33,654 bases of DNA. Origin: Chitinophagaceae bacterium (GTDB lineage: Bacteria; Bacteroidota; Bacteroidia; Chitinophagales; Chitinophagaceae). Under the pieces are notes generated by a model. It was not told the origin of the DNA and ran no database searches. It was given only the letters and a program-made list of their open reading frames with translations. Of the stretch, positions 1 to 8,988 are shown one piece after another. The position numbers and the translations under genes are program-made. The stretch covers positions 1 to 33,654 of the forward strand of contig JAICXX010000049.1 of NCBI GenBank assembly GCA_025934485.1, given 5' to 3'. Every line of letters starts with the position of its first letter. Position 1 is the stretch's first letter.

Positions 1-1262
1 TTGAAGATACCGCTGCCGGGACCGCCGCTTTTCAGCATCCAGGTGTTGAAGGAGATCTGCCACATGGCGGCATAGAGGGTGCCGGGATGCCGCGGGTCGA
101 TCGTCAGATCGGAGCAGCCGGTAAGGGTATCTACGAAAAGCACCCGCGCCCAGGTCTTACCGCCGTCCGTAGTCTTATAGACGCCCCGTTCCTGCTGCGG
201 CCGGTGCGTGTTGCCCAGCGCTGCTACATACACGGTATTGCTGTCCGTAGGATCGACGATGATGCGGCTGATGCGGCCCGTGGCCTGCAGACCCATATTG
301 GTCCAGGTCTTGCCGGCATTCGTGGATTTGTATACACCGTTGCCCATCGCCTCCGCGGGCCGGATTAAGAAGGTTTCACCCGTTCCCGCCCAAACCTGTC
401 GCGGACTGGTAGGCGCAATGGCCAGCGCACCAACTGCAGCGTTGTCGGTACTGTCGAAAATGGGATGCCAGGTTACGCCGGCGTCCTCGGTTTTGAAGAT
501 ACCACCCGACGCGGCGCCCACATAGGCGATATTTCTGTCGCCCGGCACGCCCGCCACGGCGATGGCGCGGTTACCATCCGGGCCGATGAACCGGAAATGC
601 AGCTGTCGAAAAAGGCTGCTGTCGAATTGCTGTGAAAAGGCGCGCGAACCGGTAAGCAGGAGCACGAGGCCAACCACCAACGGCCGCCGATGCCGCAGAT
701 GCCAGCGATACCGGATCACCACGGCGGCGATCAATACGAGACCGCAGATCTCGGATACGAGCTTTTCCGCATCCAGCCAGTCGATGGCACGATCTTTTAA
801 TTCCGGGTCCATGGCGATGCCATGAATGACGAAGAGCAGCGCCGTACCATAGGAGATGAGATGAATATTCTTCCAGAGGCGGAAACCCAACGCGTTCTTC
901 ACCACTTTCTGCGTCGTAATGATCACCAGCGCCACCGCATAGAGTGCGATCGTTCCGAGCCAGGTCCACAAGGGCTGATGCGGAGCATTGCTGGGAAACA
1001 GGATATCGACGACCCGGTAACGTTCCGCCTTATCGGGCAGCAGCAGGAGGGGATGTGCAAGGGCGAGGGCCAGGGCGACATACGCCGTCCAGTTGTGCAG
1101 ATCGTCGATGCTGACGCGTTTCACCCATGCCGGCATTTGCTTCCACAGGGATGAACGCCTGTAGGCCGTACTCAGCAGGATGCCCAACAGCAGATTGATC
1201 GTCAATACTACCGTGGCAATGAGGCCAATGGTCGAGGAAAGATCGAGCAAATTGTCTTCCAT
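1..1262 (-). CDS. Ferric-reductase-like haem membrane domain fused to VPS10-like propeller (partial, 3' end outside window)
   Basis: My translation of the minus strand gives an uninterrupted frame from ATG at 1262 to the window edge, 420 codons. Residues 1-210 carry six hydrophobic helices (about 12-33, 55-76, 98-116, 131-150, 168-184, 194-210). Helices 2 and 4 hold histidine pairs H56/H70 (13 between) and H134/H147 (12 between), the bis-haem spacing of the ferric reductase/NOX/MsrQ fold. From about residue 211 the protein resembles the two upstream neighbours: an RFIGP motif, then Asp-box propeller units (KSTNAGKTW, KTTDGGKTW). It probably passes electrons through the membrane to or from an extracellular propeller; that role is inferred. 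No flavin domain is visible, though the C-terminus is missing. The start lies 5 bases after the upstream stop with AAGGA just before it, so it is the last visible gene of a three-gene operon. Confidence 0.85.
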   Translation of the reverse strand, partial: MEDNLLDLSSTIGLIATVVLTINLLLGILLSTAYRRSSLWKQMPAWVKRVSIDDLHNWTAYVALALALAHPLLLLPDKAERYRVVDILFPSNAPHQPLWTWLGTIALYAVALVIITTQKVVKNALGFRLWKNIHLISYGTALLFVIHGIAMDPELKDRAIDWLDAEKLVSEICGLVLIAAVVIRYRWHLRHRRPLVVGLVLLLTGSRAFSQQFDSSLFRQLHFRFIGPDGNRAIAVAGVPGDRNIAYVGAASGGIFKTEDAGVTWHPIFDSTDNAAVGALAIAPTSPRQVWAGTGETFLIRPAEAMGNGVYKSTNAGKTWTNMGLQATGRISRIIVDPTDSNTVYVAALGNTHRPQQERGVYKTTDGGKTWARVLFVDTLTGCSDLTIDPRHPGTLYAAMWQISFNTWMLKSGGPGSGIF

Positions 1263-1267
1263 GTTCC

Positions 1268-4200
1268 TTATTGATGGTTTTCTTTTTCTTTCTCTTTGAC
1301 ACTGATCACCGGCACCTTTTGCTCATAGATCAGGTTGTTGAGCGCCGGAAGATCGGTTCGGATAATAGCGTTCAGCCTGTCGAGCTGAACATCGGCAGCT
1401 GCACTAAGCGTCGCATATACCTCTCTGAACTGATTGTTGGGCGGAGCATTGCCGCCGGCGGCGACGCCATAGAGTCCCGACAGCTTGTCGTTGAGGCGGA
1501 TGGGATAGTTCAGCACATCCTCCGAGCTCTTGGCCTTCGTCTGATAAAGCGCCTCCTCGATAGACGTTAGCTTACGGGTAAGACTATCCGCCAGATGTCT
1601 GATCGGTTTTTCCGTACTGTCCAGCCGCCCCGTGAGATCGTGCAGCTGCGTCCGCAGATCGCGGATCTTGAGTATGGCCTTCTGCACTTCATCGTATTTG
1701 CCCTTTACTTCCAGGAGAAAAGCGACCTGGGCATCGTAGTCCGCTTCGCTCATCGAGTCATTGGGATCCGGGAGGATAGTAAAAGACACATCGGCCGAAT
1801 CCTTCGCATAACGAAAACGGGCGGTATATTTTCCGGGCGCCGCTTTTGGACTGCCTGCACCTCCCGTCCACAACACCATTCCGGGGATCTTCACGGAAGG
1901 CGGATATAGCATGTCCCACACGAACGTGTTCATGCCCGAACGGCATTCCAGCCGGGGATCCTCCTCGTCGTCGTGCGACCGGGTACTAAAGGTACGGATG
2001 ACCTTATGCTGTTTGTCGAAGATCGTGACCGATACCTGCGGCGAGTCCGGCGCGTCCTTGAGCCAATAACGGAATACAACCCCGTTTGGTGGATTCGCAC
2101 CGGCATTGTGCAGGACCTCTCCCCTTCTGCGCCCTCTTCCTCCGCCCGGCATCCGGTAGGCATCGCCCGGTGTGAAGACATGCAGCTGTTCCTGCCGGAT
2201 GCCGTCGTCTTTTTGCTGCACGAGGCTGAGATCGTCCAAAGACCAGAATGCCCGCCCCTGGGTGGCGACCACGAGATCATTATCTTTTATGGTAAGATCG
2301 GTTACCGGCACCACGGGGAGGTTCAGCTGGAAAGGCTTCCAGTTCTCGCCGTAATCATAGCTGATGTACATGCCGTATTCCGTTCCTGCGTACAACAATC
2401 CCGGCCGGCGATGGTCGGCGCGCACGACCCGGGCGAAATGCATGGGGGCGATCCCTTTTGTGATGAGCTTCCAGGTCTTTCCGTAGTCTTCTGTTTTGAA
2501 GATATAAGGCGTATAATCGTCGAGCCGGAAACGGGTGCCCACGGCATAAGCCACGCCTTTTTTGAACGGATCTGTCTCGATACAATTCCATAGGGTCCAT
2601 TTCTCTGCCCCCGGCGGCGTAACGAGATCCCAATGACCGCCGCCGTCGCGGCTGACATGAACAAGCCCGTCATCGCTGCCTGCCCACAACAGATCCTTTT
2701 CCAGCGGTGATTCCGTGGCGGTAAAAATGGTGCAATAATATTCGGCCGAGGTATTGTCCTTGGTGATGGGACCGCCGCTGGCGCCTTGTTTCGATTTATC
2801 GTTTGTCGTGAGATCGGGGCTGATCACTGTCCAGCTGCGGCCTTCATTCTCCGTCATGAACAGCTGATTACCGGCGCAGTACAGGCGGTGTGGGTCATGC
2901 GGTGAAAAAAAGATGGGATAGTTCCACTGAAACCGGTATTTCAGCGAATTGTCGCCATAACCGGTAGGGTTGTCGGGCCACACATCGATGGCGCGGCTCT
3001 CGCCGGTGCGATGGTCGAGACGGCCCAGATAGCCGTCATAGTTGCCTCCATAGACGATGTCGGGGTCCAGCGGGTCCGGCACAATATAGCCGGCTTCGAA
3101 ACCGGCGGTAGGTTCCCAGTCGCGTTGAGTAATCCCCGGACCGCTCGTCCTGCTTCTGATACGCACGCTGGTATTGTCCTGCTGCGCACCAAGTATCCTG
3201 TAGGGAAAAGCATTGTCGGTCGTTACCCGGTAGATCTGTGCCGTCGGCTGGTTGTCCAGCGAGCTCCAGTTCTCGCAGCCGTCGAAGCTGATCTGCGCGC
3301 CGCCGTCATCGGCAAGGATAAGCCGGTGGCCGTCCTGCGGGTCGATCCAGAGATCATGATGATCGCTATGAGGGGTCCGTACTTCGGCAAAGGTCTTTCC
3401 GCCATCCAGGCTCCGCATGAATTCCACGTTAGGACAATAGATGGTGTTCTCATTCGTAGGATCGACATAGATCCTGTTAAAATACCATGCTCTTTGTTTG
3501 ATATCGTTCTGGCTATTGATCAGGCTCCAACTGGCCCCGCTGTCGCTACTCAGGAAAAGACCGCCGTGTGCATTTTCGATCATCGCATATACCTTGTCGG
3601 GATTGGTGGCCGCGACAGAGATATTCACCACGCCCCAGATGCCTTTGGGTAGGCCCCTGCGGCCATTAAGGTTGACCCAGGTCTCGCCGCCGTCGGTGCT
3701 TTTATATAGGCCGCTACCTTCGCCGCCGCTCTCCATGCTATAGGGCGTGCGTTTGACGTGCCACATCCCCGCATACAACACCATAGGATTACCCGGTTCC
3801 ATCACCAATTCGGAGCAGGCGGTTTGATCATTGACGAAGAGTACGTGCCGCCAGCTCTTGCCACCGTCGGTGGTCTTATAAACGCCTCGTTCCGTATTGG
3901 GTCCGAAGAGATGGCCCATGGCCGCGACCCATACGATATCGGGGTTCCTGGGATGTACGATGATCCGCGCGATGTGCCGGGTGTCTTTCAATCCAAGATT
4001 GTGCCAGCTGCGGCCGCCGTTGTCGCTACGCCAGATCCCCCCGAGGTTTTCGGAGACATTGTTCCGCAGCGTGCATTCCCCTTCGCCGGCGTATACCACG
4101 GATTCATCGGATGGGGCTATCGCTACTGCCCCTACGCCGCCGCCGAACCAGCCGTCGGATACATTTTTCCAGTTGCTGCCGCCGTCGGTAGTTTTCCATA

Positions 4201-4417
4201 AGCCGCCCCCGGTAGCCCCGAAATAAAAGGTATTCTTGTTGGTAAGACTACCACAAACCGCATCGGCGCGGCCACCCCGAAAGGGGCCTATCAGCCGGTA
4301 TTTGAGCCCGGCAAAATTCGTCGAGTCGTTGTCCGCCGTCACGGCGGCGCTTTGTTTTTTCTGAGCACCCGCAAGGATGGGCAAGAGCGCAGCAAGGAGG
4401 AATAGAACGTTTCTCAT
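1268..4417 (-). CDS. Secreted VPS10/sortilin-like Asp-box propeller protein
   Basis: Protein of 1049 residues with a signal peptide (about 1-18, cleavage near GAQ). It opens with the motif YRLIGPFRGGR, followed by many Asp-box (BNR) units such as KTTDGGSNW, KTTDGGKSW, KSTDGGETW and KTEDYGKTW across roughly residues 35-740, which should fold as one or two large beta-propellers. A beta-rich segment and a helical, coiled-coil-like stretch (about 890-960) follow. Proteins of this type are annotated as sialidase/VPS10 or glycosyl-hydrolase-like, but no catalytic set can be identified here, so a binding or scaffold role in the periplasm or outside the cell is as likely as enzymatic activity. It lies 7 bases downstream of its paralogue and 5 bases upstream of the haem-propeller fusion, indicating one transcript. 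Confidence 0.88.
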   Translation of the reverse strand: MRNVLFLLAALLPILAGAQKKQSAAVTADNDSTNFAGLKYRLIGPFRGGRADAVCGSLTNKNTFYFGATGGGLWKTTDGGSNWKNVSDGWFGGGVGAVAIAPSDESVVYAGEGECTLRNNVSENLGGIWRSDNGGRSWHNLGLKDTRHIARIIVHPRNPDIVWVAAMGHLFGPNTERGVYKTTDGGKSWRHVLFVNDQTACSELVMEPGNPMVLYAGMWHVKRTPYSMESGGEGSGLYKSTDGGETWVNLNGRRGLPKGIWGVVNISVAATNPDKVYAMIENAHGGLFLSSDSGASWSLINSQNDIKQRAWYFNRIYVDPTNENTIYCPNVEFMRSLDGGKTFAEVRTPHSDHHDLWIDPQDGHRLILADDGGAQISFDGCENWSSLDNQPTAQIYRVTTDNAFPYRILGAQQDNTSVRIRSRTSGPGITQRDWEPTAGFEAGYIVPDPLDPDIVYGGNYDGYLGRLDHRTGESRAIDVWPDNPTGYGDNSLKYRFQWNYPIFFSPHDPHRLYCAGNQLFMTENEGRSWTVISPDLTTNDKSKQGASGGPITKDNTSAEYYCTIFTATESPLEKDLLWAGSDDGLVHVSRDGGGHWDLVTPPGAEKWTLWNCIETDPFKKGVAYAVGTRFRLDDYTPYIFKTEDYGKTWKLITKGIAPMHFARVVRADHRRPGLLYAGTEYGMYISYDYGENWKPFQLNLPVVPVTDLTIKDNDLVVATQGRAFWSLDDLSLVQQKDDGIRQEQLHVFTPGDAYRMPGGGRGRRRGEVLHNAGANPPNGVVFRYWLKDAPDSPQVSVTIFDKQHKVIRTFSTRSHDDEEDPRLECRSGMNTFVWDMLYPPSVKIPGMVLWTGGAGSPKAAPGKYTARFRYAKDSADVSFTILPDPNDSMSEADYDAQVAFLLEVKGKYDEVQKAILKIRDLRTQLHDLTGRLDSTEKPIRHLADSLTRKLTSIEEALYQTKAKSSEDVLNYPIRLNDKLSGLYGVAAGGNAPPNNQFREVYATLSAAADVQLDRLNAIIRTDLPALNNLIYEQKVPVISVKEKEKENHQ

Positions 4418-4424
4418 GTTATCG

Positions 4425-7400
4425 TCAGTTATGGATTGTTTTCATTTCTTTTTCAAGCTGGTTCAGGGCAGCATCGCTGGCCCGGAAAGCGGATCGGGTG
4501 CTTTGCAACGCCGTTTGCGTCTGCAGCGTCGGCGGCAGATCGGCGCCTTCCAGGATGCCGAAGATACCGGCATAGTCGTTTTGCAGCTGCGAGAAGGGCT
4601 TCAATTCACCGATAGCGGCGGGGCCTCCTCCCCTGCCGCGGCGGGGCACACCTGCGAGAGCCGCCGCTTTACTATCCAGCTCGTGTAAGCGCTTCGCCTG
4701 GTCTTCGCTCGCCCCGGGCAAGGCGGCGGCAATCGCTCCGCGCAACATCCCTAACGAGTCATAGGCCGCCAGGGCCCGTTTCCGCCCTTCGTAGGCTTCC
4801 AATGATAACGTGAACTGTTGCTGCAAGGCGGCAGTGGATGTCTTTACCCGCGGGTCCATGCGGATCACCAGCGGCTGCGTGGAGGTCTTCCCGCCTGCGG
4901 AAAGTCGGACCGTATACGTACCCGGTAGTGCCCAGGGTGAAGTAGGTTCCGGCGCGGTGTTGGCGTAGACCGCGGCGATCGGATAGGACGCCGGCACGTT
5001 GAGCGGCTGATAATGAAGGTCCCACGAAAACCGATGCGGACCAGCCTTCGCCGACAACAGCTGCTGCGGCCGGATCCAGTACGTGGGAATATTGACATCG
5101 GGAACCGTATACAAGGTGTCAGCGTTTGAATAATGTCTAACCACCTTGCCGGCGCCATCGAGGATATCCAGCGTCACGGGTCCCGTGGCATCGGCCTTGA
5201 GATAATAATCGATGATAGCGCCGTCGGGCGGGTTCTCGCCTGCGGGCTCTTCCTGCGGTAAGGGCGTATCGGTATTCATGTCCCAACGTACACGGATAGC
5301 CGATTCCGGTTTATACAGCACCGCATCGGCGGCGGCCGTTGCCGGAGTGATCTGCCGGAGCGGGGCGATATCGTCCAGTATCCAGAACGAACGGCCATGC
5401 GTAGCCACAACGACATCGGCATCTTTGAACACCAGGTCGCGGATCGATGTCGCGGGCATGTTCAACTTGAGCGGCTGCCAATGGTCGCCGTCGTCAAAAG
5501 AGATATAGACGCAGCGTTCGCTGCCGGCCAGCAGCAATCCTTTGCGCCGCGGGTCTTCGCGTACCACGTTGATGGGCTCATCCGGCAGCCCGTTAACGAT
5601 GCTCGTCCAGGTCTTGCCGCCATCGTGGGTACGATAGATATGTGGATGCATGTCATCGAGCCGGATGCCATTGACGGCGGCATAGGCGGTATGGGCGTCG
5701 GAATGCCCGGCGTCGATGAGCGAGATCTTCGTCCAATCCGCAATATCCGGCGGGGTGACATTGTTCCAGGTCTTACCGCCGTCATGGGTGACATGGATCA
5801 GGCCGTCATCGGTGCCGGCCCAAATGGTGAGGCCGTCTACGGGCGAGGGCGCGACGGTGTAGATGACACCCCTGCGAGGCATCTTCTTCAGGGCTTCCGT
5901 ATTATAAATGCCTACACTGGCCGGAATAGTCCAGGTGGCCCTGCTGAGATCGGGGCTGATCACCTCCCAGGAATGACCGCCGTTCTGCGTTTTGAACAGC
6001 ACATTGCCCGCGAAATAAAGAGTTTGAGGATCGGTGGGTGAAAAAAGGACGGGCGCCGTGCGCAAGAACCGGTATTTGCCGCTCCGCACGGCTTCGGGCG
6101 CAATGTTCTGGACCTGTCCGGTGCGTTTGTCGTACCGCGTGAGCTTACCGCCATAGATGATATCGGGGTCCAGCGGATCGGCGGCGATATAGCCATATTC
6201 TTCCGCACCCACGGGATGCCATTCCCGGAACGTGATCCCGCCGTCATTGCCGCGCGAAGCGATGCCGACGGAACCGCTCTCCTGCTGGCCGCCATAGACA
6301 TTATAAGGAAAGGCATTGTCGGTGCTCACATGGTAGAACTGCGCCGTCGGCTGGTTGTACCATGACGAAAAGGTCTGCCCCCCGTTTACGGTGACGATGG
6401 CGCCCTGGTCACAGGCGATCAGCAGGATTTCCGGATGATCCGGATTGATCCAGATGCGGTGATAGTCGTCACCGCCGGGTGCGCCGCGATAGGCATTCCA
6501 GCTCATGCCGCCATCCGTGGATTTCCAGACCACCACATCCGCGGTATACACGATGTCCTTGTCTTTGGGATCGGCCTTGATCTCCGCGAAATCGTCACCC
6601 CGGCCCCAAAAACGCTCGTCGCTGTTGAGCTTCTTCCAGGTCTCGCCGGCATCATCGCTGCGATAGATGCCGCCATAGGCGCCGGCTTCTACCGTTGCAT
6701 ATAGCCGTGAGGGATCGGATGGGGCCACGCAGAAGCCTATCCGGCTGAGGCCCTGCGCCGGAGTGGGAAGTCCCTGCGTCAGCTGGTGCCAGGTAGTGCC
6801 GCCATCGGTGGATTTGAACAGCCCGCTGTTAGGGCCGTTCCAGGCTCCGTTCTCCCAGGGGCCCTGCCTGCCTGCCCAAAGATCGGCATAGACGATCTGC
6901 GGGTTCGCCGGGTCGATGGTGACCTGAACCGCTCCCGTATTCTCATCTTTATACAATACTTTATCCCAGGTCTTTCCCCCGTCAGTCGACCGGTACACGC
7001 CGCGTTCGGGATTGGGCCCATAGGGATGGCCCAACACCGCCACGAAGACCCTGTTCGGGTCATGCTGGTCGACGGCAAGCCCACCCATCTGTTGCCCTTC
7101 GGCTAACCCTAAATGTGTCCAGGTTTTTCCAGCATCCGTGGATTTGTAGATACCGTTGCCGACGCTTAAATCCGGCCGTTGGATGCCTTCGCCGCTGGCG
7201 ACATATACGATATTGGGATCAGAAGGCGCCACAGCGACATCTCCTATCGACCCCGTAGACTCCGCGTCGAAGATGGGTGCCCAGGTCCTGCCGAAATCGG
7301 TGGTCTTCCAAACCCCGCCGTTGTTGACCCCGATATAAAATACGTTGGGCTGCTGTGGTACGCCGCATCCGCCCACGGTACGGCCGCCGCGATGCGGGCC

Positions 7401-7532
7401 GATCATCCGCCAATGCAGATCGCCGAATAGCGAGGTATCGATCGTCTGGGCAAAACCGGGAGAGCAGAAGCAGCCGGCGAGCAAAAATACAGGGAGGAAA
7501 TGCCGGCAGCAGAGCAAGATTGCTTTTCTCAT
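4425..7532 (-). CDS. Exported VPS10/sortilin-like Asp-box propeller protein, first gene of operon
   Basis: Protein of 1035 residues, paralogous to the next gene downstream. The N-terminus has a signal sequence that contains both a lipobox-like LAGC (Cys21) and a standard-looking cleavage site (GFAQ), so it could be a lipoprotein or a soluble exported protein. The motif WRMIGPHRGGR is followed by Asp-box units (KTTDFGRTW, KSTDAGKTW, RSTDGGKTW, KSTDGGTTW and others) to about residue 720, then a beta-rich region and a helical C-terminus with a short Gly/Arg-rich patch near residue 945. No active-site residues are recognisable; substrate and function are unknown. It is the promoter-proximal gene of the three-gene set, with a candidate promoter 40-70 bases upstream of its ATG. 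Confidence 0.88.
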   Translation of the reverse strand: MRKAILLCCRHFLPVFLLAGCFCSPGFAQTIDTSLFGDLHWRMIGPHRGGRTVGGCGVPQQPNVFYIGVNNGGVWKTTDFGRTWAPIFDAESTGSIGDVAVAPSDPNIVYVASGEGIQRPDLSVGNGIYKSTDAGKTWTHLGLAEGQQMGGLAVDQHDPNRVFVAVLGHPYGPNPERGVYRSTDGGKTWDKVLYKDENTGAVQVTIDPANPQIVYADLWAGRQGPWENGAWNGPNSGLFKSTDGGTTWHQLTQGLPTPAQGLSRIGFCVAPSDPSRLYATVEAGAYGGIYRSDDAGETWKKLNSDERFWGRGDDFAEIKADPKDKDIVYTADVVVWKSTDGGMSWNAYRGAPGGDDYHRIWINPDHPEILLIACDQGAIVTVNGGQTFSSWYNQPTAQFYHVSTDNAFPYNVYGGQQESGSVGIASRGNDGGITFREWHPVGAEEYGYIAADPLDPDIIYGGKLTRYDKRTGQVQNIAPEAVRSGKYRFLRTAPVLFSPTDPQTLYFAGNVLFKTQNGGHSWEVISPDLSRATWTIPASVGIYNTEALKKMPRRGVIYTVAPSPVDGLTIWAGTDDGLIHVTHDGGKTWNNVTPPDIADWTKISLIDAGHSDAHTAYAAVNGIRLDDMHPHIYRTHDGGKTWTSIVNGLPDEPINVVREDPRRKGLLLAGSERCVYISFDDGDHWQPLKLNMPATSIRDLVFKDADVVVATHGRSFWILDDIAPLRQITPATAAADAVLYKPESAIRVRWDMNTDTPLPQEEPAGENPPDGAIIDYYLKADATGPVTLDILDGAGKVVRHYSNADTLYTVPDVNIPTYWIRPQQLLSAKAGPHRFSWDLHYQPLNVPASYPIAAVYANTAPEPTSPWALPGTYTVRLSAGGKTSTQPLVIRMDPRVKTSTAALQQQFTLSLEAYEGRKRALAAYDSLGMLRGAIAAALPGASEDQAKRLHELDSKAAALAGVPRRGRGGGPAAIGELKPFSQLQNDYAGIFGILEGADLPPTLQTQTALQSTRSAFRASDAALNQLEKEMKTIHN

Positions 7533-7573
7533 GTGTAGCTGGTTATCTGAGTTAAGGAAAACTCTTTAAGGGA

Positions 7574-7602
7574 GAAAAGTAAGATTTATTACAAGCGCAC
7601 AA
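7574..7602 (-). promoter_or_regulatory. Candidate Bacteroidota promoter of the propeller operon
   Basis: On the minus strand a TTG (7600-7602) is separated by 18 bases from TACTTTTC (7574-7581), which matches TAnnTTTG at all but the last base. The predicted transcript would begin near 7568 and leave about 35 bases before the ATG at 7532. Identified by eye only. Confidence 0.35.
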
Positions 7603-7621
7603 CAACCGTTTATCAATTTTT

Positions 7622-8893
7622 TCATTTCGGTGGGCGAGATCCCTCGATGAGCTCTACGATGCCGTTGTGTCCAAAATGCCGGGCCCAGTCCAGTGAGGTG
7701 CTTTGATAGGCCTTGTCCTTTAACCGCAGATCAGGGGCTGCGCCGAGTACGAGCCGCGTCAGCTCTTCGTCGCCCCGTTCGGCGGCTACATGGAGGAGTG
7801 TCTTGTCCCATTCTCCATAGAGCTGGTTTGCGGCCGCCGGATCATCGTGCAGCAGCTGTCGTGCCCGCTCCTTCCACCCCAGGTCCCAGGCATCTAGGAC
7901 GGTACAGACGGCCCCGGCCCCGAGCAACCACTCGCCGGCTGCCGGCTGGCGCCCATGAACAGCGAGCTGCATCCAGCTCATCCCATTGGTCATCGGGCGA
8001 TTCAGCTCGGCAGCGTCGAACTGCGAACGCAGCGCATGCAGGACGTCGAGCCGGCCCTGGCCGATCGCTTCGGCCAGCTTCACCTCCTGTGGTGACGGGG
8101 GGTGTGCCAGGAGCCTGTCCGTCACCAGCCACCAGGTCCAGCCTTCGCCTATTGTTTCGAATCCCAGGCTTTGATACGTTCGTCGGCCGGCTTCGGTGGA
8201 GTTCAGCACCGCATACCGGTACCCTTTGTCCCGCGCATACAAACACGCCGCCAGGGTCACGGCCTTGCCGATCCCCATCTTACGGGCGCGGGGTACCACG
8301 CCCACATGATAGATGCCGGCAGCGCCCTCGGGGCCGGAACTTAGAAAGACGACGCTGTGCGCTACGATCTTGCCCTGCCATCGGGCGATGAAACGGGTCC
8401 ACTGTCCCGGCATCTCCGCCGTTCGCTCCGAAGGAATGATCACCTGTGCATAAGGCAGCCCTTTGACCTTGTCCAGTGAGCTTATATTGTCGCGGACAAT
8501 GCTCAGCCCCCAGGGGGAAACGTTTTGGGTCTGCACCTGGCCGAGATCGAGCGCCATCCAATGCGGACGCCAGCCCACCTGGAAACCCCGGGCCAGCAGC
8601 CGGACTCCTAAGTCCACGGGTTGCGGCGGATCGAGCGACCAGCAACCTGCCCCCTTGGGCGGATGGCGGAGATAGAAATGCATCAGCTCGTCGAGCCGCT
8701 CCCCGGCCTGCTCCGGCCCTAGTGCAGGAAATGCGATCATCGATGGGACCTGCGGGCTGCCGCTGGTCCACTCCAGCCCCCCCCGGGAAAAGACATTGCC
8801 GCCGAGGACCGCTGCTTCCTGCCGGAATAATGCAGTATGGTTCACGGCTGCCGCCTGCTCTAACTGTCGGGAAGTTGCATCTTGCAATAACAC
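7622..8893 (-). CDS. GNAT-family N-acetyltransferase with C-terminal ankyrin-repeat region
   Basis: Protein of 423 residues, GTG start at 8893. Residues 128-262 form a GNAT acetyltransferase domain. The acetyl-CoA binding motif A is clear at about 196-212 (VGVVPRARKMGIGK), followed by the usual NSTEAGRRTYQSLGF element near 231-245. Residues 1-120 may be a divergent, second GNAT-like half (inference). From about 268 the sequence becomes helical, with ankyrin-type units, best seen at 362-418 (DKTLLHVAAERGDEEL, then STSLDWARHFGHNGIVELI). The enzyme should move an acetyl group from acetyl-CoA to an amine; the ankyrin part could select a protein partner. The acceptor is unknown. An intrinsic terminator separates it from the upstream gene, so it is probably transcribed alone. 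Confidence 0.82.
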   Translation of the reverse strand: MLLQDATSRQLEQAAAVNHTALFRQEAAVLGGNVFSRGGLEWTSGSPQVPSMIAFPALGPEQAGERLDELMHFYLRHPPKGAGCWSLDPPQPVDLGVRLLARGFQVGWRPHWMALDLGQVQTQNVSPWGLSIVRDNISSLDKVKGLPYAQVIIPSERTAEMPGQWTRFIARWQGKIVAHSVVFLSSGPEGAAGIYHVGVVPRARKMGIGKAVTLAACLYARDKGYRYAVLNSTEAGRRTYQSLGFETIGEGWTWWLVTDRLLAHPPSPQEVKLAEAIGQGRLDVLHALRSQFDAAELNRPMTNGMSWMQLAVHGRQPAAGEWLLGAGAVCTVLDAWDLGWKERARQLLHDDPAAANQLYGEWDKTLLHVAAERGDEELTRLVLGAAPDLRLKDKAYQSTSLDWARHFGHNGIVELIEGSRPPK

Positions 8894-8908
8894 AAGGGGA
8901 AGTTACCT

Positions 8909-8928
8909 AAAAAGGCGATAGCCTTTTC
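8909..8928 (-). terminator. Intrinsic terminator after the sigma-like gene
   Basis: Read on the minus strand: AAAAGGC, loop TATC, GCCTTTT followed by another T (arms 8921-8927 and 8910-8916). A 7-bp stem with a T run of five, 38 bases after the stop of the upstream gene, fits a Rho-independent terminator. It overlaps the run-up to the GTG start of the GNAT gene. Confidence 0.6.
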
Positions 8929-8959
8929 GTCTGAAGGACAGACATTGGCGTTTTGCCGG

Positions 8960-8988
8960 AAATGCGCTATTTTTTTTGAAGCGCATTT
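8960..8988 (-). other. 9-bp inverted repeat spanning the sigma-like gene's stop codon
   Basis: Arms AAATGCGCT (8960-8968) and AGCGCATTT (8980-8988) are perfect complements. The 11-base loop contains eight A on the coding strand. The gene's stop codon (8967-8969) lies at the junction of arm and loop. It could stabilise the 3' end of the transcript or stimulate slippage. Confidence 0.45.

Noticed and set aside
7470..7532. Firm lipoprotein assignment for the first propeller gene
   Set aside because: LAGC matches a lipobox, but a good standard cleavage site follows a few residues later, so the choice is left open.
8870..8966. Missing sigma region 4 hidden behind a frameshift
   Set aside because: The alternative frame after the A8 run gives no helix-turn-helix pattern, and a terminator follows at once.
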